The translations under genes and the position numbers were made by a program. A DNA stretch of 64,000 nt. Origin: Oikopleura dioica. Lineage: Eukaryota > Chordata > Appendicularia > Copelata > Oikopleuridae. Below the pieces are notes generated by a model that had not been told where the DNA came from, did not search any database, and saw only the letters and a list, made by a program, of their open reading frames with translations. The stretch covers positions 13,958,501 to 14,022,500 of the forward strand of contig OU015568.1 of assembly GCA_907165135.1 (NCBI GenBank). The letters run 5' to 3'. The stretch's first letter is position 1, and every line of letters begins with the position of its first letter. Of this stretch, positions 41,961-51,405 are shown piece after piece.

Positions 41961-44900
41961 ATGGTCAATCTTTCGGATATTCAAGAACTAAACAGAAAGG
42001 AGCTTCTGCGATGCCTTCGAAAGTTCGATTCGCCGATTTCCTTGATTTGGGATCCCAACCTGACCGCACCATTCACTCTCTTCAGCGACGTGAAACTGCT
42101 CCAAGAATACGGCGTCGAAAAAATGGTCGCTCTTCCAGAAAGCGGCCGACTCGCGGGATTCCAGACGAAATATGCAGTATTCCTGTGCTCAGATACAGTC
42201 TCGATAATCGAGCGCGTTGCAAATGTGACTCCTGCCCAGTCCAATACAGAGTATCATTTGATAATCGTCCCCAAGATCTCTGTTATCAATAAAAAGTTGC
42301 TCAGGGAAAAGACAGGATACAACAGTTAATGCTTTTTCAATCTGTTTTTATCGCAACTTGTTAATCCTTCTGGAAGGGATGCTATAACGATCAGACAGAT
42401 AAGCCCGGAAAGATCGCTTCAGTAATTCCCTGCTTTATCGAGCTCTTCATGCTCAACACGAGTCTTATCACGCTCAACATTGTGAACTCTTATCGCAAAC
42501 TGATCGACCGGGACCAGTGCTTGCCTTCGACCACTGCTCGGTCTCTCATGACTTTCCAGGTTCTTGAGCAATCCCAAATATGTTTTCCAAACTCGTTCAG
42601 GCTACTTTTGGCGTTTTTCCGAAAATACTCGCTTGTGGCAAAACCTCCTGCGCAACTGTTGACCTTCTCTTGAGCTCGAGAAAGGAGCTCATTCCTCAAG
42701 AAGATAAAATCTCGTCGCCTCAGTTTGCTACGCTGCTTTTAATCGACCGAAGCACGGATATAGTGAGCCCATTGCTCACCCCGACTTCGTACAATGCTTT
42801 GCTCGAACGCTTCCTCGAGGCGAAATGGAATAAAGTTCCGGTCAAACAAGCGGAAAAGCCGGATAAAACCGTGCACCTAACAAACGATCCGTTCTTCAAT
42901 GAAATACGCAATGTCCATGTGAAGCACGCTGCACGCATCATTTCACAGAAACTAAGAACGTTGAAAAGCTCGTTCGACGAAAGCCACGGGAATATACTTC
43001 TCAATTATACACTTTTAAGTTTCAAAAATCAAATAACAAAAAGTACTACATAAAAGAATCGGTTTGATATTCCATTTTGAGGGAAAGTGCGAAATCCATC
43101 CAAGAATACAAAGACAGTGTTTTTTTTAAATTGCACAAAAAACGGGCTTCTTGGGGAGCGCTTATTCTCAGGCTACAGTAATGCTACAGAAGTGCCAAAG
43201 GGTGGAAAATGTAGCTAAGGGTCTAATCTAGTGCGTAAGGGGTTTGCCTAGCTCTAGAAATAACTAAATCATTGCGTAATCGACGCTCGAAGTTGACCTT
43301 CTCTAAAATTGGTGCGGAGGACCCGGAGGACTCTGTGGGAAACTTACTGGAAGAAAGAATGAGGGAAGAATACACGTAATTCGACGACTGTAAACTATAC
43401 TTAAAAAATTTAATAAAAACCATAAGAAAACTAAAAATAAGGTCTAAATAAATTTTAACATGGAGGTGGGTGGGGTTGGGGACGCAACTGAGAATGATCA
43501 ACTCAGGCTTCCCAGCCTTTGTCAAGCCCCTTAAATTTAATAATCAAGGGACGGGGCTGAAACGGCCCGAAGGGCCGTCAAGCCCCTTAAATTTAAAAAT
43601 CAAGGGACGGGGCTGAAACGGCCCGAAGGGCCGTCAAGCCCCTTAAATTTAAAAATCAAGGGACGGGGCTGAAACGGCCCGAAGGGCCGTCAAGCCCCTA
43701 AATTTAAAAATCAAGGGACGGGGCTGAAACGGCCCGAAGGGCCGTCAAGCCCCTTAAATTTAAAAATCAAGGGACGGGGCTGAAACGGCCTAAAAAGGGC
43801 TTTAAAATGATGTATGACTCAAAATGTTTTGTTTAAAACTTCTTGGGGTCACCTGAGGTCATGTGACCCCAAATGACCTCTATCAAGTGTGAATGTCAAT
43901 CATCTTTAAAAATTATTCAAAAATATATATCACTCATTATTAGGAAGCTTTTTATTTATATCGAGGTCATTTGGGGTCACATGACCTCAAGTGACCTCAG
44001 TCGAGAAAGAGGATGAAAAATGACGTCGATAGGTATACTTTTGATATCTGTAACCTTACTTACTGGAAAAAAACATGATATTTCCTATATTACGTAATAT
44101 TACGTAATATCACGTGGGCTCTAGAATTTCTAAACCCCCTTACGCACTAGATTAGACCCTAAGCTACAGTTTAAGCCTTTTGGGGACATTCTACGGCGAT
44201 CCTGCTCGGAGATAAAGGACTCCCCAGATTTTGTGCAATTTAAAAAAAACACTGTCAAAGCCTTCGTAGCTAGAATGCCTCAATTGAATAAAGAACGCGA
44301 AACCTTAAATAATCACAGCGACCTGGCAACTGAGATCTTGGACAAACTATCCACCCAACCAGTTGAGCTTGAGCACGCAGCGCTTGCAAATTCGCCAGAA
44401 GAAAGCATGGAACTCATTTGCTCTGGGGAAATTGAGGTGATCTTCTTTTAGCTTTTTCGATTCAACAAAATTCAAAGGTTCCTTTCGAAGAAGCGTTGAA
44501 AATTTTCGTTCTTCTTTGCTGGAGAAATAACGGACTGAGTCAAAAGTTTCTTGACGCTTATCGCGCCGATTTATTGAACATTTACGGGCACGATAGACTT
44601 TTGTGTTTTATGAAGGCCGCCCAGGAACTGGTGCCAAATCCATGTCAAGATTCGTTCCGGTACTGGAGCGCGGATTAACGAGTTATCAGAACAAGTTTTT
44701 GGCACCTCGATTACTAGTGTGGAATTTTGTACGCTCAGAGCGAAAAGAACGCACGCCTCGGGCGCGACATTTTCATCAAAGGACTCAAACTCAACGAGAC
44801 AAATAACGACCTTTTCAACCCTTCGAATCAAAGCTTCGTCTTTGGCAACAAATGGACCCCGCTAGTTTCAAGACTCGTCCTCGAATCAAGCGCGGGAAGC

Positions 44901-45077
44901 TGGCGAAGAATCGACGAGCTCCTGAAGTCGACGAAGATCCCATTCAGGTGCTTTCCCAATCGTAAATTTTTCATAGAAAAGGACGAAAATGATCGATACG
45001 TCTTAGCCCCTTGGCGCACCGCCATTTTTCAGTTGACGTTGATCCCAATCCTTCTGATCCGTTTTTTTGTCTTCTAA
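41961..45077 (+). CDS. VPS33A: VPS33A, SM protein of HOPS/CORVET, exon interrupted by a transposon
   Basis: The order of conserved blocks follows VPS33A: SLIWDPNLTAPFTLF and VEKMVALP near the N-terminus, ARSLMTFQ|ATFGVFPKI, LLLIDRSTDIVSPLLTP (the Sec1/Munc18 LLDR-D block), EIRNVHVKHAARI, KAFVARMPQL, YRADLLNIYGHDRLL, and SFVFGNKWTPLVSRL. VPS33A binds SNARE bundles for fusion at endosomes and lysosomes. The exon carrying KAFVARM is split at codon Lys by the element at 43114-44255, flanked by CAAAG duplications; removing one copy rejoins the frame. The intron before that exon has no GT donor; GA-AG boundaries at about 43004 and 43080 fit. The first intron (about 42310-42375) also lacks a clean GT donor. 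The C-terminus after STKIPF is diverged or truncated. Confidence 0.8.
43114..44255. mobile_element. 1,142-bp non-autonomous DNA transposon in a VPS33A exon
   Basis: Inverted termini ACAGTGTTTTTTTTAAATTG...CAATTTAAAAAAAACACTGT are flanked by 5-bp duplications CAAAG (43109-43113 and 44256-44260). A second inverted pair inside, GGGTCTAATCTAGTGCGTAAG, lies near 43215 and 44135. The centre has a 56-bp tandem array and two inverted blocks rich in AGGTCA/TGACCT. No transposase is present, so it is a MITE-like or foldback element; the superfamily is not clear from the termini. Confidence 0.85.
43521..43799 (+). repeat. 56-bp tandem repeat, about 5 copies
   Basis: Units start GTCAAGCCCCTTAAATTTAA and contain CAAGGGACGGGGCTGAAACG and GGCCCGAAGGGCC, which is itself a palindrome. 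Copies are nearly identical. The array lies wholly inside the transposon in VPS33A. Confidence 0.95.
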
Positions 45078-45372
45078 TATCGATATTTTGACACATGGCC
45101 CCTATTTAGAAAAATGGCCGATCACAATTCACACATGCTGTTTTTTGTACCTGAAAATTTCGTATATCAGTTACAGTCGAGTAATTTTTCGCGCGAATCG
45201 AAGCATTTCGAATTTCGCGCTCAATTGGCTTCGAATAATTTTGTAATTTGAAAACTTATTTTTATTTACGGCGATCAAAGAGGCATTTCTTGGAAACGAA
45301 TCAATTTTATTTACAGAAATATTTCCACTGAACTTGTAGAACTCAAATTGTCAATTTGAAAGGATGAATAAT
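45078..45372. other. Intergenic stretch between VPS33A and the minus-strand zinc-finger gene
   Basis: AT-rich, with convergent 3' ends on both sides. No exon is supported. Confidence 0.4.
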
Positions 45373-45789
45373 TTATAAAACAGCTAGAATTTCGAGTTTT
45401 GTTCCAACAGCGTCTGTGTGGTATTTCATATCGTGAATTTTTCGTCGAAGGGTGGAGGAGAACTTTTTCTTGCAGCTTGTGCATTTCTTTGGCGATCCTT
45501 GGTTGGAGTCTTCTGATGAAGTGCTCAGATCGAGAGTCGAGTGGATCAATTGATGAGCCTCGAGTGCGCTTCTGTGATAGAAGCTTTTGTCACAAGACTT
45601 GCAAAAGTACTTCTCAGAAGTGTCGATTTCCGGAATCTCCACGATGCGCATGTTGCCAAAGGAACTCATTCGAGTCTCGATAAATCGTTTTTTTCGCATC
45701 TTTTCGTTGCTCTTTTCTTCGATGTTGATCTCTAGTCTATCAGGCGCAGAGTTCAGCCTAGTTCGTCGAGCTCTTGTCTGGGTAACCAT
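45373..45789 (-). CDS. Short C2H2 zinc-finger protein, 138 residues
   Basis: Single exon from MVTQTRARRTRLNS. An Arg-rich N-terminus and an acidic helical stretch precede two fingers: YFCKSCDKSFYHRSALEAHQ..H and KCTSCKKKFSSTLRRKIHDMKYH, joined by a Ser-rich linker. Two fingers and a basic head suggest a DNA-binding regulator; no named family is recognised. A TATAAAA box lies on the minus strand at 45854-45860, about 65-70 bp before the ATG, and CTCAAAAACAG near 45812-45822 could be an initiator or trans-splice acceptor. Confidence 0.75.
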   Translation of the reverse strand: MVTQTRARRTRLNSAPDRLEINIEEKSNEKMRKKRFIETRMSSFGNMRIVEIPEIDTSEKYFCKSCDKSFYHRSALEAHQLIHSTLDLSTSSEDSNQGSPKKCTSCKKKFSSTLRRKIHDMKYHTDAVGTKLEILAVL

Positions 45790-45853
45790 GGTGTCTTTTT
45801 TCAAAGTTTCTGTTTTTGAGTATGTGTGTCTCTTGCCCCTTTACTCGCGCTGG

Positions 45854-45860
45854 TTTTATA
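45854..45860 (-). promoter_or_regulatory. TATA box of the short zinc-finger gene
   Basis: TATAAAA on the minus strand, with a GC-rich region containing an E-box CAGCTG just upstream (45901-45906). Confidence 0.55.
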
Positions 45861-46099
45861 TTTTTTGTCGACAGCGCCCGCGTGGTGGCGCTCGATGATC
45901 CAGCTGGTGCGAGCGCGCGCTCCACGAAGGGCACAGCGTGAGCTAATTGGCGATCTGATACTAATTACTGGGTCACTACTAGCTACAAAAAGGTCATGCT
46001 TTGGCTTTACACCTCTGGTACGGGCTCCTACTGCGAATGTTCTATTTCTTCTTTCGGAGTCGATTTTACCCTTTTGTATCTGTAAGCCCATCATTTAGA

Positions 46100-47660
46100 C
46101 AGGTTTTTATCCAAATATTGTGACTCTTATACGGATTCTTGCCAGAAGAATCCACCATTCGCGTCGTTTCCGTTTTTTAAATTTTTTCTTGCTGAATCCT
46201 GACATTTTTTTATGAGTTCAAAAGTTCAACCGCTTTGTCTAAAAATTTACAGTAACAAGAAAATCAGCACAATAGCACTCTGTGATTTCAAAAATTGCCT
46301 GATTAAATATAGCTAATCTCTCAAGAGGTCCAAATAAAGCTTCTAGTTCCGCCACTTCATAAATCCAAACGGAAATTCGCCCCGTATACTCACGATGCAG
46401 GTGACCCATTCTTATGATTTTTTGAAAAACTACAACGATTAAGCCGACTACTTCTTCCTATCCAGTTTACAGTTTCTGTGGGATTATTCGGGCTGGGAAT
46501 TTCCTAATCTGATATCTACAAATTGCGGCTTTTATGCGCTCCGGGAAGCATAAAATTGAAATTTGCCAAGTTGAAACACTTCCAGCGAAACTACCGACCG
46601 GAAATCGGAAAAAGTCGCAAGAAATTTCACGACTCAAGTTCAAAAGAGAGAACCGTCTCAAACGACTCAACTGTTGATATTTCCAGGTCACCGTTTTGTC
46701 AAGCCCAATCGCGATCTGTTTATCTAGCCGTGGATTAGGGCTACTTCCAGGGGATATTTACGTTGAAAATGGTATCACTCAAATTTGATAAACACGAAAA
46801 TCCCCGAACTTCATGGGTCAGTTAATTGGGCCAAAGAATAATTTCGGATTCGAAAGGCGTCACTTCCGGGCCTATAAAGGGTTGATGATTTATGACAGCT
46901 CGGTTTATTGATCCCATGCTCTACCATAAAAACGAACTCTTGACAGGTCATTTAAATTTATTGGTTGTTTTTTGAAGTTCCCTTTGAATTTTGCTGGCTT
47001 GAATTTCTAAGGTGCCTTAAATATACAACTCATTACGTGCCCTGGTTGACATCTTGTGATTGAGGCTAATGACTTTAGCATCGATCGCCAATATCCATAC
47101 TACATGTCTTTGCATAATCCCCCAAGTTCTGTTACCCGTGGTGCTTCTCATGATTTCAGCTTCGTCTTCCTCATTCTTTTGCCAAAAGAAATCAATAAAA
47201 AAAGTTATACTTCAATGATACTCGAGGGCCAGATAGTTTTCTATAGCCACGTCTTAGCATGCTCGCTATTGATTTACTGTAATTACTCGATCTTTTCAGG
47301 GAGGAGCAACAAGATGTCGAAATTGCTGAGAATCAAAGGGCGACAGCGATTTTCGTGTTCATGATTGGTGGCATTACTGCTTCCGAAAGTAAGTATATAC
47401 ACTCAGTTTCGTAATGCGCATAAAATTCTAGTCGCTGCACTCAGCCACCTCAGCAACCAGCTGGGACGCGAAATCATTGTGGGTTGTACCGAGACGATCA
47501 CCGGAAAATCGTTTATCTCTCAGATTGTCAACTAAGATTACAATCTATAATTCTGCATAACTCTGCTTTCACTTCATATTTTCTGTCAACTTCAGCGAAA
47601 TTCTTCATTCTTCATTTCCACTACCGTTTTTACAATCAGCGCTTTCAGAATAAATACAGA
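46100..47660. other. 1.5 kb without a supported gene
   Basis: AT-rich DNA with only short chance frames. It precedes the TIMM21 operon, so its right end should hold that promoter, but no TATA or motif stands out. Confidence 0.4.
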
Positions 47661-48271
47661 ATGCTCCGGCAAAGTAGAATCTGTCGACCCTTGATAAATC
47701 AATGCAGGAGATCCTCGGATACCCTCGCATCAAGTGTTGTTCCGATAATTGCTCTTGGTGGCGTCGGAGTTGGAGTTTATTACGCTTCTAAAGCAATTTT
47801 GCACGACAAGTACTACGGGCAATCAGCCGCAGTCGAGGTGATGAAAGACATCGCATTTCTAAACGACGATTTGGACATCAAACTCGACTCTCCAAAAATA
47901 GCATTTTCCGACATCAATGAGCTGGTCGACTATTACAGGAACAATCGAGAGCCGCGCCGCTCTTTTGATCCGCCTTTCAGCAAATATCAAGGTACTAAAT
48001 TGCGGAACTAAGGGGAAAATTTGTATATTTAGAAAATGGTGTTGAATTTTGTCGCTCACAGTTTTACGTGAAAGGACCCAACGACTGCTCTTCCGGTAGA
48101 AAAGTCGCCCAGATTTATGCGGAAACGAAGATGACTGAAGACGGGCCAGAGATTTACTACGCCCAAGCGGATATTTTTGACGTTGAGTCTGTCATTAAGG
48201 GTAGCCCTCGTCAAATTTCAAAACCTATTCTTATTGCCGATAATAGACCTGTTGAAAAGAATGATGAATAA
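47661..48271 (+). CDS. TIMM21: Mitochondrial TIM21-like protein
   Basis: Two exons (47661-47991 and 48033-48271) join in frame to 189 residues. The N-terminus is Arg/Ser-rich without acidic residues (MLRQSRICRPLINQCRRSS), typical of a mitochondrial presequence. One transmembrane helix follows (SVVPIIALGGVGVGVYYAS), then the TIM21-type intermembrane-space domain: YYGQSAAVEVMKD, GVEFCRSQFYVKGP and YAETKMTEDGPEIYYAQADI. TIM21 links the TOM and TIM23 translocases and escorts respiratory-chain subunits; COA1 is a related alternative. I set the acceptor after GTATATTTAG because it keeps the frame. The next gene starts 38 bp later on the same strand. Confidence 0.75.
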
Positions 48272-48309
48272 AGGTCAATAATTTCTTTTCTGAATTTGCA
48301 TGATTTAGA

Positions 48310-48708
48310 ATGGTCATAAAACTTGTTCGACGATCTATATCGGGTTTGCCCCAACTCCGAGTCGATGGTACTCGGTTGGTGCGAGAGCCATATCCTCTTT
48401 ATTCAAAATACACCCTTCTAGCGGGATCAGCTGCGCTTGGAGGACTTTTTGCTGCAGGAACTTATCTTTATCCACAGTTCCCAAGACATCCTTACACAGA
48501 CTTACTTAAGGTTGAACGCAGCAGTTTTCAGTTTCAAAACTTCTTTCAGGACGTTAGCTACAGAGGCCTTCTTGTAACAGGATCATTAACCCTCGCATTT
48601 CCCGTTCTTCTTGTTGTCTACAGAAGAAGATCGTATTGGATCTACCGAGGAGCTCCTCAATATGTTGCGACGCTCTTTGGTTTACTAGGAAACGGTCGGA
48701 ATCAATAG
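48310..48708 (+). CDS. Small two-pass membrane protein, 132 residues
   Basis: Single exon. A basic leader without acidic residues (MVIKLVRRSISGLPQLR) suggests mitochondrial targeting. Two hydrophobic helices follow (LLAGSAALGGLFAAGTYLY and LLVTGSLTLAFPVLLVVY), then an Arg/Tyr-rich end. I do not recognise the family. Placement 38 bp after TIMM21, with GATTTAG just before the ATG as a trans-splice acceptor, marks it as an operon member. Confidence 0.7.
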   Translation: MVIKLVRRSISGLPQLRVDGTRLVREPYPLYSKYTLLAGSAALGGLFAAGTYLYPQFPRHPYTDLLKVERSSFQFQNFFQDVSYRGLLVTGSLTLAFPVLLVVYRRRSYWIYRGAPQYVATLFGLLGNGRNQ

Positions 48709-48898
48709 TACTCTTCCTTGATTTCAGAATAATTTCGATTTCAAAATAGCATATTTCAAATATGTCGAATTATTTCCAAATGAAATTACTGGTGATTTAC
48801 TGGCTCAAGGCATGTTTCAAAAGATAATTGCGTTGTTTTTATTCTTCGTAATATTTTAAACACGAAAAAAAGCTTTTGGTACGACGTCAGCTGCAACA

Positions 48899-49150
48899 AT
48901 GAGCGCTCTTTTGTCTCCTCTGGCGAAGGATGGTTGGTTTATGACCGCGATTTCGAGCAGTTTGCTGGTATTTTTCCAATCTATTCATCGAAAATATTAC
49001 TTTCTTTAGGTCTTCACACTAACGTGGGCGCTATCAAAAGGCTATTATCATAATATTCTTTACGAAAGCAAAGCCGCTAAGTGGCAGAGAGAGCTAGAAA
49101 TGAAGAATCTACAAGCGAAAAGTAATATTGAAGGATCTTCAAGTTGTTAA
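48899..49150 (+). CDS. Small single-pass membrane protein, 69 residues
   Basis: Two exons (48899-48967 and 49010-49150), phase 0. MSALLSPLAKDGWFM is followed by a hydrophobic helix (AISSSLLVFTLTWALS) and a charged helical tail (KAAKWQRELEMKNLQAK). The size and shape fit a small inner-membrane or ER subunit, but no family is recognised. It is 48 bp upstream of the PIGS N-terminal frame. Confidence 0.65.
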
Positions 49151-49198
49151 TTAATTTAAAAATCCTGAAAAGAAGTTAGCGAAATCCTCATTTATAGA

Positions 49199-49444
49199 AT
49201 GGCAGATGAGAAATCGGTCAAGCCAGAAAAGTCCTTTGGTGATAAAAGTCTTCTTCACAAAATCGGTTTTATATGGATGGCGATTGCGTTAATATGCGTC
49301 CCTATTTGGTGGAATAGTACAAGTGTCGAACGAAAGCCAATTTCATATGATAAAATTAACCAGCTATATGACCAAACTTCTGGAATTCCAGAGCGGGAAA
49401 GGTATCCCATCGACGAGTCTATTTTTTATAACGGATTAAAATAG
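49199..49444 (+). CDS. PIGS: PIGS N-terminal part (separate frame)
   Basis: 81 codons. After a charged head comes a transmembrane helix and the motif IGFIWMAIALICVPIWWNST, which matches the first membrane helix and WW-T signature of PIG-S, then ISYDKINQLYDQTSG. The frame stops at TAG 49442-49444, four bases before the ATG of the frame that holds the rest of PIGS. The roughly 170 luminal residues that normally follow are absent. It may be the 5' half of a broken gene, or a small protein in its own right. Confidence 0.6.
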   Translation: MADEKSVKPEKSFGDKSLLHKIGFIWMAIALICVPIWWNSTSVERKPISYDKINQLYDQTSGIPERERYPIDESIFYNGLK

Positions 49445-49448
49445 CCTG

Positions 49449-50423
49449 ATGACGCTATCGGACAACTACGATATCCTCTTATCTCTTGTTCTGCCCGACG
49501 TAAACGCCGATTGGAATATCGAAACTCACATAAACATCCTCGAGGACTGGTGCGCCAAAATGAAGCCATTCGCAAATTTCTCTGTGACGACGCAGGTCAT
49601 TTACCATCCCGGAAAGCTGCATCCGACCAAGTATTTTTACCAGAGAACTGTTTGGTCCAAGGCTGTTCTGTCGACAGTTATCAACAACTTAGAAGGTCGG
49701 CTTCAGAGCAACCAGAATCCAAATTCAAAACTTGTCCAGGCGGTTGTGTTTGTGACAAACCGGAGGATTGTTTTAGAGGTATTTAATCTCATCACTTGAG
49801 ACCAATTTTAAATAATTCAAAAGGATAAGAAGAATTCCGCGATTTTACCCGACTGGGGTATCTTCCAGTTTCTCTCGCTCGATGAACAGAATATTGAAGG
49901 AAAAGTCCTGGACACCGAGCAAATGCTAGAAAATGTCGTTTCAGAACTAGAGATTATTTTCGGCGATGTGACGGAAGAATCAAAAGGCTTGATGATTGAA
50001 AAGTTTATCAAGTCGTCTGGAAAGGCACTGAACAGTCTTTCGAAACTCGTCTCGCAGGTGAAGGTATGTTTTTTATTTGTTTTCTTGACTTTGCATATTT
50101 AATTTCCATTTCAGAACATGGTGATCAACACGCGAGTGTCAGAAAACATCGAAGAAGCCGCCACTTGTGGGCTTCAAGCGCTCGAATCAGAAAGAGAACT
50201 CGATGAACGTCTTTCACTTGCCCGAAAGTCCTTTCGAATGTCTGAAGGCGCGTTTTTCGACCCTTCCCTTCTCGAACTTCTTTATTTCCCCGAAGATCAA
50301 AAATTCGCCATTTACATTCCTTTCTTTCTGCCTCTCGCTCTACCAATCCTTTCTCGCTTCAAACGAGCCGTTGTGTACTTCAAAAACCAAAACTCTGCCG
50401 CTTCAAAAGTCAAATCTGACTAA
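49449..50423 (+). CDS. PIGS: GPI transamidase subunit PIG-S, C-terminal part
   Basis: Three exons (49449-49778, 49824-50063, 50115-50423) give 292 residues. PIG-S is part of the ER complex that attaches GPI anchors. Family blocks are [20 protein letters not shown], the long coiled region with [13 protein letters not shown], and the highly conserved [20 protein letters not shown] followed by [17 protein letters not shown], the final membrane helix. Human PIG-S is about 555 residues; with the 81-residue N-terminal frame this copy covers both ends but not the middle of the luminal domain. The next gene (ATOX1) starts 57 bp later. Confidence 0.85.
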
Positions 50424-50480
50424 ACTTGTATAACTATTTTTATTGAATTTTGATGTTGATTCAAACGCTTCAGAATAATA

Positions 50481-50752
50481 ATGGCTGTCCATACTTACAA
50501 TGTTGCCATGACCTGCGGAGGATGCAGCGGAGCTGTTACTCGAATCTTGACCAAGCAACTTGGCGAAGGCGAAAAATTCGATGTTTGTTCCCAAGTCACT
50601 AAAATAGCAGTAAATAATTCTTTCAGGTGAATCTCGAAGCAAAGACTGTGAAAGTCCAGACTGCCCGGTCCGCCGATGAGATCAAAGAAATCATCGCCAA
50701 GTGCGGAAAAGCCACTACCTTCGTGAGCACCGACGATGCCGCGTCTCTTTAG
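50481..50752 (+). CDS. ATOX1: Copper chaperone ATOX1
   Basis: Two exons (50481-50582 and 50627-50752), 75 residues. The copper-binding loop MTCGGCSGAVTRIL with the MxCxxC motif is at residues 10-15, and the second half (VNLEAKTVKVQTARSADEIK, then KCGKATTF) completes the ferredoxin-like heavy-metal domain. It delivers Cu(I) to P-type ATPases in the trans-Golgi. Length is near the family's 68-73. An acceptor-like CGCTTCAG eleven bases before the ATG suggests trans-splicing within an operon after PIGS. Confidence 0.93.
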
Positions 50753-50850
50753 AAAAATCTTTTTTTTCTGTGCAATAAGACTACAAGTCTTCTAAATGAT
50801 TGAAACTCCCATTGATTCATTATTCTACTTATGCCTTACACAGTTATTAA

Positions 50851-51323
50851 CCCGTTAACAGGCGCGAGGCCCTGTCAGGGCCTTTTGGCCTTTGGAGCGC
50901 GATAAAATGGTCTAGGCTCTATTTTTCACGAAAAAATTTTATATTTCTGTGAAATTCAATCGATTCTCTATCCGTGTGTTTGATTCCGGAAAGAATTGGC
51001 CAGAAATTAAAAAAATGAGAGGCGAAAGAAAAATTTCAATCGGCGAAAAAAAGGGAAAGCGTAATACAATGCGCTCGCGTTTTCCCTTTTTTTTGAATCT
51101 CAGCGCCGAAATTGACGTAACTTCAACCTCAATTTTTACCCACTAAACGAGTCAGGAAAAGACTAAATCAAAAAATAGAGGAAAGATTAGACGCTTGTGA
51201 ATCATCTTGTCTTCTCAGAAATGATTTTCTTAAACCCAATTACTCAGAAAACGCCAAAATGTGCGAGGCCCTCTCACGGCCTCGCGGCCGTTAACCCCTA
51301 ATATTCAGTGCCTAGTTAACGGG
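50851..51323. mobile_element. piggyBac-type MITE, 473 bp
   Basis: Inverted termini CCCGTTAACAGGC...CCTAGTTAACGGG sit between two TTAA tetranucleotides (50847-50850 and 51324-51327), the piggyBac target duplication. Subterminal GCGAGGCCCT blocks are also inverted. An internal hairpin joins AAAGGGAAAGCG and CGCGTTTTCCCTTT near 51050-51090. There is no transposase. It lies in the ATOX1-URI1 spacer. Confidence 0.7.
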
Positions 51324-51405
51324 TTAACCGTCCTTTAGCATGTGTTCTTGATTAAATCATAAATTCTCCCGGTGAAAAAGCATTCAAAATTTCACAATTG
51401 CTAGA

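Noticed and set aside
43521-43799. CRISPR-like array (regular repeats)
   Set aside because: The 56-bp units are contiguous without unique spacers, so it is an ordinary tandem repeat inside a transposon.
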